DNA of 64,000 nucleotides from Aliitabrizicola sp041905595 (GTDB lineage: Bacteria > Pseudomonadota > Alphaproteobacteria > Rhodobacterales > Rhodobacteraceae): positions 62,001 through 126,000 of the forward strand of contig JAYRKT010000009.1 of assembly GCA_041905595.1 (NCBI GenBank). The letters run 5' to 3'. Shown here one piece after another: positions 58,776 to 64,000 of this stretch. Under the pieces are notes generated by a model. It ran no database searches and was not told the origin of the DNA. It was given only the letters and a program-made list of their open reading frames with translations. The position numbers and the translations under genes are program-made. The first letter of the stretch is position 1. The number at the start of each line of letters is the position of its first letter.

Positions 58776-60830
58776 ATGCCGAACAAGGTCGTCATTCTGG
58801 GAGGGGGAGTTGCAGGCCTGAGCGCGGCCCATGAACTGGTCGAGCGTGGTTTCGAGGTCGAGGTGCTCGAGAAGCTCACACTCGCCGGAGGCAAGGCGCG
58901 CAGCATACCGGTTCTTGAGGGGATCGGCGATCACGGCGGCAAGGACGCACATGCCGACGCGGTGCGCGCGGCAGCTGCCGCCGATCCGCTTGGCCGGCGC
59001 AGGCCCTGGCTTCCGGGGGAGCACGGTTTCCGCTTCTTTCCCAACTTCTACCGCCACATCACCGACACGCTTGCCCGCATCCCGACCGAGACTGGCACCG
59101 TCGCCGATTGCCTGGTCGACACAACCCAAGTGCTGATCGCTTCCTACGACAAGCCTGGGATCGAACTGCCCGCGCGCTTCCCGGAGAACGCCTTCGATCT
59201 CGCCAACGCGCTTCGGTCCTTGCTCTGGGCGATCTCGTCGCGCAACGAGATACCCTATGAAGAGGTCGAGCACTTCTCCGGCTGCATCTGGCGCATCCTC
59301 ACCTCTTGCGAGGACCGGCGCCTGACTGATTACGAGAAGCTGCGCTGGTGGGATTTCGTCGGTGCCGAGGACCGATCGGAAGCCTACCAGAAACTCCTTG
59401 CCATCGGCCTGACGCGCTCGCTGGTGGCGGCGAAAGCACGCCAGGCAAGCGTCAAGACGATAGGCGACATCTTCGTGCAGCTCATCCTCGGGATCATCGC
59501 CCCCGGCACGGCGCCTGACAGGTTGCTGAACGGACCAACCAACGACGTCTGGATCAAGCCCTGGCTCGCCTACCTGACCAGCAGGGGAATGACCTACCGC
59601 TACGGCACCGAAGTGACCGAGCTCAAGGTCGCGGGTGGCCGGATTTCTTCGGTTACGGCAGTTCAGGACGGTCGGCCGATCACTGTCACAGGCGATTGGT
59701 TCGTCAGCGCCTTGCCGATCGAGCGCATGGCGCCGCTCGTTTCCCCGGCCCTCACGGCGGTCGACCCATCTCTCGCAACGCTTCCGGTTCTGGCGCGGAA
59801 CGTGCAGTGGATGAACGGCATCCAGTTCTATCTCAAGCGCGACATACCGATCACCCATGGCCACATCATATTCATCGACAGCCCCTGGGCGCTGACTGCC
59901 GTCTCGCAGAGGCAATTCTGGACCGGAGTCGATTTCGGTGATTGGGGAGATGGCACGACGCGCGGCATCCTGTCCGTCGATATCTCGCAGTGGGACCACA
60001 AGGGCTTCTGTGGCAAGCCGGCCTCCCGCTGCACGCGAGCCGAGATCATGACCGAGGTCTGGGCGCAACTGAAGCGCAGTCTAAACGTGGCCGGGCAGGA
60101 GGTGCTGCGCGACGAGGACCTGCATTACTGGTTCCTTGACCCTGACATCGTCAACGATCCCAACCATCCCGACCGCCTGTCGAACGTCGAACCCCTTCTG
60201 GTGAACAACGCCGATACCTGGCGGCTGCGGCCAGAGGCGGGAACCGCCATTCCCAACCTGGTGCTCGCCTCGGACTATGTGCGCACCTTTACCGACCTAG
60301 CGACGATGGAAGGCGCAAACGAGGCAGCGCGACGGGCGGTCAACGCGATCCTTGAACGCTGCGGGTCCACGGCGGAGAAATGCAAGATCTGGAACCTGCA
60401 CGAGCCCGATGCGCTGGCCCCGTTCCGGGAATACGACCGGACGCGCTACAACGCCGGCCTGCCCTGGGACGACCGCTACCCCGTGGTGCTGGAGGCGGCG
60501 CTTGCGCTTGCTCACAAGGCGACCGGAATTGCGCAGGGCGGCGATGGCCCGCTTGCCCTGTCCGAGCCGATACTCGATGCACTGTCCCCTGCGGGCGGGC
60601 CGTTGACCGATCCGGCGATTACGCAGGCGCTGTCAGCGGCGGGCCTGCCTACCGGGCTGTTCGAGGGGTTTGGCCGCAACCTGCCGGGGATGGGGACAGC
60701 CGTTCCGGGAACCGAGGCCGCGTCGGCCGCTGCAGGTGTCCTTGCGGCACTGGGCGCTGGCAACGAGGGTCTGCCTATGGCAACGGCAGGCACGCCGCGT
60801 CGCCGCTTCCGTTTCACGCAGAAAGCCTGA
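58776..60830 (+). CDS. FAD-dependent amine-oxidase/phytoene-desaturase-like oxidoreductase with long C-terminal tail
   Basis: A 684-residue flavoprotein. The N-terminal Rossmann motif is GGGVAGLSAAHELVERGFEVEVLE (residues 8-31). EHGFRFFPNFYRHITDTLARIP is typical of carotenoid desaturase and hydroxysqualene-dehydroxylase relatives, and the C-terminal FAD contact is in VLASDYVRTFTDLATMEGANEAARRAVNAIL. After about residue 590 comes a 95-residue Ala/Gly/Pro-rich, probably disordered tail ending in RRRFRFTQKA, a good place for a cargo-loading tag, though it lacks the classic GSL motif. Between the DUF3237 gene (9-nt gap) and the prenyl synthase gene (7-nt gap), it should act on an isoprenoid. Confidence 0.87.
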   Translation: MPNKVVILGGGVAGLSAAHELVERGFEVEVLEKLTLAGGKARSIPVLEGIGDHGGKDAHADAVRAAAAADPLGRRRPWLPGEHGFRFFPNFYRHITDTLARIPTETGTVADCLVDTTQVLIASYDKPGIELPARFPENAFDLANALRSLLWAISSRNEIPYEEVEHFSGCIWRILTSCEDRRLTDYEKLRWWDFVGAEDRSEAYQKLLAIGLTRSLVAAKARQASVKTIGDIFVQLILGIIAPGTAPDRLLNGPTNDVWIKPWLAYLTSRGMTYRYGTEVTELKVAGGRISSVTAVQDGRPITVTGDWFVSALPIERMAPLVSPALTAVDPSLATLPVLARNVQWMNGIQFYLKRDIPITHGHIIFIDSPWALTAVSQRQFWTGVDFGDWGDGTTRGILSVDISQWDHKGFCGKPASRCTRAEIMTEVWAQLKRSLNVAGQEVLRDEDLHYWFLDPDIVNDPNHPDRLSNVEPLLVNNADTWRLRPEAGTAIPNLVLASDYVRTFTDLATMEGANEAARRAVNAILERCGSTAEKCKIWNLHEPDALAPFREYDRTRYNAGLPWDDRYPVVLEAALALAHKATGIAQGGDGPLALSEPILDALSPAGGPLTDPAITQALSAAGLPTGLFEGFGRNLPGMGTAVPGTEAASAAAGVLAALGAGNEGLPMATAGTPRRRFRFTQKA

Positions 60831-60837
60831 GGGTGTC

Positions 60838-61863
60838 TTGGACCGCGCAGGGTTTCTCTCCAAACTGGCGGAATATGGGGACCTCGCCCGCGCGACCCTG
60901 ATCGAGCGGCTGCCCCAGGGGGAACCGCGCGTTTACCTTTACGACCCGATGCGCGATTACCTCGCCCATTCCGGCAAGGGCCTGCGTCCTGCTCTCTTGA
61001 TCGCCAGTTGCAAGGCCTTCGGCGGGCGCATGGACGAGGCGCTGACCTCTGCCGCTGTCGTGGAACTGCTGCACAACGCCTTCCTGATCCACGATGACAT
61101 CCAGGACCTGAGCGAGTTCCGCCGTGGCCGTCCCTGCCTGCACGAGCGCATGGGCGTGCCCCTGGCGATCAACGCCGGCGATGCGATGCTGGCCCATGCC
61201 CTGCGGATGCTGCGCGGCAACGTCGCCCAGTTGGGGCCAGCGCGCGCCGACCGTATCCTGGACGAGTTCGACCACCTGATCGCCGAGTCGCTTGAGGGGC
61301 AGGCGATGGAACTTGGCTGGATCCTTGACAACGATCTGACTGTCAGCACGTCGGACTACCTGCGCATGACGCTGAAGAAGACCTGCTGGTACAGCTTCAT
61401 CCATCCCGTCCGGATCGGCGCCCTGATCGCTCGTCCGGGCAGCACCGATCTCGACCGGTTCAACGCCTTCGGCTTCTACCTGGGCGCGGCCTTCCAGATT
61501 CAGGACGACGTGTTGAACCTCGAAGGATCGGTTGAGAAATACGGCAAGGAGATCCTTGGCGACATTTACGAGGGCAAGCGTACGCTGATGCTGTCGCGTC
61601 TTGCCGCTCTGTCCGACACGGTCGATCGTGCACGGCTTTCCCGGTTCCTTGCGCTGCCCCGCCCGCAGCGCAGCAGTGCCGAAGTCAAGTGGGTCTATGA
61701 GGCGATGCAGCGCCACGACACCATTGCCTTCGCCCGTGACGCATCGCGCAAGCTGGTCGAAGGGGCGCGCGAGGCATTCCGGGCAGCCTTTGCCGACGCT
61801 TCGGGAGAGGACCGCGATTTCATCTCCTACTGCCTCGACTTCATGATCGAGCGCGAGGCCTAG
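60838..61863 (+). CDS. Polyprenyl (geranylgeranyl-type) diphosphate synthase
   Basis: A 341-residue trans-prenyl transferase. The GKGLRPAL motif is at 47-54, the first aspartate-rich motif DDIQD at 86-90, a KTCWY segment near 181, and the second motif QDDVLN at 222-227, where the last Asp of DDxxD is Asn, as in eukaryote-like GGPP synthases. The GKRT loop is present. The start is probably TTG at 60838 (GAGGG just upstream); in-frame alternatives lie inside the oxidoreductase gene. It condenses IPP with allylic diphosphates. The product length cannot be read off. Last gene of the operon; the stop abuts the convergent gene. Confidence 0.9.
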   Translation: MDRAGFLSKLAEYGDLARATLIERLPQGEPRVYLYDPMRDYLAHSGKGLRPALLIASCKAFGGRMDEALTSAAVVELLHNAFLIHDDIQDLSEFRRGRPCLHERMGVPLAINAGDAMLAHALRMLRGNVAQLGPARADRILDEFDHLIAESLEGQAMELGWILDNDLTVSTSDYLRMTLKKTCWYSFIHPVRIGALIARPGSTDLDRFNAFGFYLGAAFQIQDDVLNLEGSVEKYGKEILGDIYEGKRTLMLSRLAALSDTVDRARLSRFLALPRPQRSSAEVKWVYEAMQRHDTIAFARDASRKLVEGAREAFRAAFADASGEDRDFISYCLDFMIEREA

Positions 61864-62310
61864 TCAGCCGCTGACCGGCACCTCGATGCGGAGGGTAAAG
61901 CCGTCCGGGCCCAGGGCGGTGACGGTGCCGGAATAGAGGCCAGCGGCCGTGCCCGGCGGCACGGCAACGCTGATAACCATCTCCTGCAAGGGAGCGGCCG
62001 GCATCATCTGAGGATCGACCCTGATCTGGCTGGCGGCGATGCGGCCTGCCGGCCCGACAAGATCGCTCGGGACCAGCCGTAGCGCGGGGAGTGCCGGACC
62101 CGGATCGGCTGCGACGTCCAGAACGATCCATCCCGTTGTTCCAGGGGCGGCCGGCGACCGCATGCGGAACGGCCCCTCCGTCTGGTCCTCCGTCTCCTGC
62201 GCAAGAACCTCACCGGCGAGGGCGAGGATATCGGGAAATGGAACCGGCGGCGCAGACGGATGGGTTGACTGCATCTCGGCATAGGGGCGTCGCTTGAAAT
62301 AGGGCATCAC
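61864..62310 (-). CDS. Conserved-looking small beta-rich protein of unknown function
   Basis: A 148-residue protein with no family I recognise. The start MMPYFKRRPYAEM is basic, residues 20-45 are acidic and hydrophilic, and the C-terminal half (about 60-148) alternates hydrophobic residues like an Ig-type beta sandwich (MVISVAVPPGTAAGLYSGTVTALGPDGFTLRIEVPV). No signal peptide. It converges on the prenyl-synthase gene with no gap between stop codons, so it may belong to the encapsulin locus. Its beta-sandwich style resembles the N-terminal domain of the DUF3237 protein, by eye only. Confidence 0.6.
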   Translation of the reverse strand: MMPYFKRRPYAEMQSTHPSAPPVPFPDILALAGEVLAQETEDQTEGPFRMRSPAAPGTTGWIVLDVAADPGPALPALRLVPSDLVGPAGRIAASQIRVDPQMMPAAPLQEMVISVAVPPGTAAGLYSGTVTALGPDGFTLRIEVPVSG

Positions 62311-62381
62311 ACGCTCGCATTCAGGACCTGGCTCGACAGTACCGGGCCCTGCGCATCAATCAAGTCCGGCGTAGCGACCTG

Positions 62382-64000
62382 TCAGCCCTCCAGGTCCATC
62401 CCGTCGAAGACCACCTTTCCGTCGCAAATGGTCAGTCGCACCGCAAGGTCCGGCGCCGGACCGGTCAGGCATTTCAGATCCCCCGCCAACAGCACGAGGT
62501 CGGCGGCGCAACCCGGCGACAGCCGGCCGCACAGGTCTTCCTCAAACCCCGCGCGGGCCCCGCCAACAGCATAGGCGGACAGCGCCTCGGCCAGTGTCAG
62601 GCGCTGGTCGGGACCACCGTTTGCCCAAGGCCGGCGGGTCATTGCGCTATGCAGCGCGTTTATCGGGGACAGCGGCGAAATCGGCCAGTCGGTGCCAAAG
62701 GCCAGTGTCGCCCCGCTGTCCACGATCGCCCGCCAGGGGAAGGTATCGCCCCAGCGATCAGGGCCCATGATACTGATCGTGGGTTCAAGTGGCAGACCGC
62801 TTGAGCCCGGCGGGTGCACAGGCTGCATCGAAGCAACCGCCCCCAGTTCGACAATCCGAGGCAGGTCGTCGGAATGCAGCATGTCGATATGCTCGATCCT
62901 GTGCCGCGCATCGCGCGGGCCGTTCGCAGCGCGCGCCGCCGCGTAGCCATCGAGCACCGCCCGCACCGCGCCATCCCCAACCGCATGGGTGGCGATCTGC
63001 AGGCTGCGCCGGTCGGCCTCGACGCAAATCTCGGCGAAAAGGTCGGGCGGGAACAGCGGCTCGCCACGGAAGCCGGGCCTGTCGGGATAGTCATCCGTCC
63101 GGAAAGCTGTCCAGGTGTCGAAGACCCCGTCCATGAACATCTTGACGCGACCGAACCGCAGATGTCCTCGCGCAAGATGCATCGCACGGTCCATCAGGGC
63201 CCGCCGTTCATCGTCAGACTGCGCGGCGGTCAGCGTCATCGCCAGGCTGACACGGATCGGCAGTTCGCCCGCCTCGGCCATCTCCTCCAGCAGATCGGCC
63301 TGATAAAGGTTGCCGTCCATGTTGGCGACGGCGGTTATCCCGTTGCGGGCGCATTCCGCCAGCGCCGCCGCGATTGCCGTCTTGTCGCGCGTCCGCTCTT
63401 CCACAGAGACAACCGAGGGCTCTGCCCCGGCGATCCCCAGATCCTCGCGCCCGCCCGTCGCGGATAGCCGCTTGACCAGCGCCATCGCCGCGAATTCGCG
63501 CAACTCTCCGGTCGCCAGACCGTCGCGCCCCATCACGACCTCGGCCCCCGGCCCGGCATCGGCGCCGTGCAGGATGCCGGCTGCCGCCAGCGCGGCGGTA
63601 TTGGCCCAGGCGCAGTGATAGTCGGTCGCCGCGATGTAAAGCGGACGGTCCGGCACAATCTGGTCGAGCGCCGCGCGGTCCGGTCGCGTGCCGGGACCAA
63701 GCAGGTCGTAATTGGCGGCGTAACAGCACAGCAGCCCCTCTCCCCGCGCATGGGGAGCGAGGGCCTGCGCAAGCGCGTCGGAGGAGTGGATTGCCCCGAG
63801 GTTCAACTGCGCCAGCGATGCACCGCCGGCGAATAGATGGATGTGGCTGTCGCAGAAGCCCGGCAGCACCCATGCCCCCTCGGCATCGATCACCCGCGTC
63901 TCGTTGCCGACAAGGGTGGCAGCGTCTTCATCCGCCCCGACCCAGACGATCTGCGCGCCGGCCACACCGACGGCAACCGGCCCGCTTCTGTCCAGGCCCC
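62382..64000 (-). CDS. YtcJ-like metal-dependent amidohydrolase, 5' end beyond window
   Basis: An amidohydrolase-3 family enzyme; the frame stays open to the right edge, and the start (about 20-25 more residues) lies outside. Metal ligands are visible in LPGFCDSHIHLF (HxH), IATHAVGDGAV, RHRIEHID and the catalytic Asp in FGTDWPISPL. The C-terminal LSPGCAADLVLL block is typical. Such enzymes hydrolyse amides, formamides or cyclic imides; substrate unknown. It ends 71 nt from the 148-aa gene, and the two could share a transcript. Confidence 0.9.
   Translation of the reverse strand, partial: GLDRSGPVAVGVAGAQIVWVGADEDAATLVGNETRVIDAEGAWVLPGFCDSHIHLFAGGASLAQLNLGAIHSSDALAQALAPHARGEGLLCCYAANYDLLGPGTRPDRAALDQIVPDRPLYIAATDYHCAWANTAALAAAGILHGADAGPGAEVVMGRDGLATGELREFAAMALVKRLSATGGREDLGIAGAEPSVVSVEERTRDKTAIAAALAECARNGITAVANMDGNLYQADLLEEMAEAGELPIRVSLAMTLTAAQSDDERRALMDRAMHLARGHLRFGRVKMFMDGVFDTWTAFRTDDYPDRPGFRGEPLFPPDLFAEICVEADRRSLQIATHAVGDGAVRAVLDGYAAARAANGPRDARHRIEHIDMLHSDDLPRIVELGAVASMQPVHPPGSSGLPLEPTISIMGPDRWGDTFPWRAIVDSGATLAFGTDWPISPLSPINALHSAMTRRPWANGGPDQRLTLAEALSAYAVGGARAGFEEDLCGRLSPGCAADLVLLAGDLKCLTGPAPDLAVRLTICDGKVVFDGMDLEG

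Noticed and set aside
58776..60830. True carotenoid biosynthesis (crtI-type) gene
   Set aside because: The FAD motifs fit the broad family, but no phytoene synthase or other crt gene is adjacent, and the protein is much longer than CrtI.
1..64000. CRISPR arrays, tRNA or rRNA genes, insertion sequences, att sites
   Set aside because: No regularly spaced repeats, no cloverleaf or rRNA-like sequence, no transposase or integrase and no terminal inverted repeats were seen on either strand.

Overview
The window reads as chromosomal DNA of a GC-rich alphaproteobacterium, most likely a facultatively methylotrophic member of the Rhodobacteraceae (Paracoccus/Rhodobacter-like). This rests on an XoxF-type methanol dehydrogenase with its PQQ, cytochrome and FlhS/FlhR-like regulatory genes, sugar and polyol ABC/LacI catabolic operons, and very dense GC-rich coding with many 1-4 nt start/stop overlaps. 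Species assignment is inference. I see no rRNA, tRNA, CRISPR array, insertion sequence or phage genes.

Region 1 (1-15554, minus strand): a 13-gene catabolic operon under a double LacI-type operator at 15515-15554. In transcription order it encodes a Gfo/Idh dehydrogenase, CoA-transferase, enoyl-CoA hydratase-like protein, aldehyde dehydrogenase, a CUT1 sugar ABC transporter (binding protein, two permeases, ATPase), two GMC oxidoreductases around an SDR, a Dabb protein, a DUF993 protein and a LacI regulator cut by the left edge. The substrate is unknown.

Region 2 (15639-37283): a lanthanide/PQQ alcohol oxidation island. It holds ApbE plus a NosR-like flavin/iron-sulfur membrane protein divergent from a NitT/TauT-type ABC transporter; a hybrid histidine kinase, FIST protein and LuxR-type response regulator; xoxF; a Sel1-repeat protein; a PQQ-associated ABC exporter with beta-propeller and binding protein; a PedF-like cytochrome c; xoxJ; pqqABCDE (including a 31-residue pqqA); and a class I cytochrome c. 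A palindrome close to TACGACCWWGGTCGAA recurs in front of nearly every transcription unit here, usually centred 58-68 nt before the start codon. I propose it as the operator of the resident response regulator.

Region 3 (37507-46091): a DUF1989 protein, an MgtA-type P-type ATPase, and a LysR-controlled phnW-phnA-phnY operon that converts 2-aminoethylphosphonate to acetate and phosphate.

Region 4 (46184-53164): a divergent inositol-type cluster (aldolase, iolB, iolC on one side; two Gfo/Idh dehydrogenases and an IolE-like protein on the other) sharing a perfect LacI-type palindrome at 48968-48983, with its LacI gene at the far end. No iolD or iolA is present.

Region 5 (53165-62310): a 609-nt gene-poor stretch followed by the most unusual locus. 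A SAM/class III cyclase/AAA regulator is followed, in one tight operon, by a family-1-type encapsulin shell protein, a DUF3237 protein, a phytoene-desaturase-like FAD oxidoreductase with a long disordered C-terminal tail, and a polyprenyl diphosphate synthase. A small unknown gene converges on it. This looks like an undescribed isoprenoid-related nanocompartment. The window ends inside an amidohydrolase gene.
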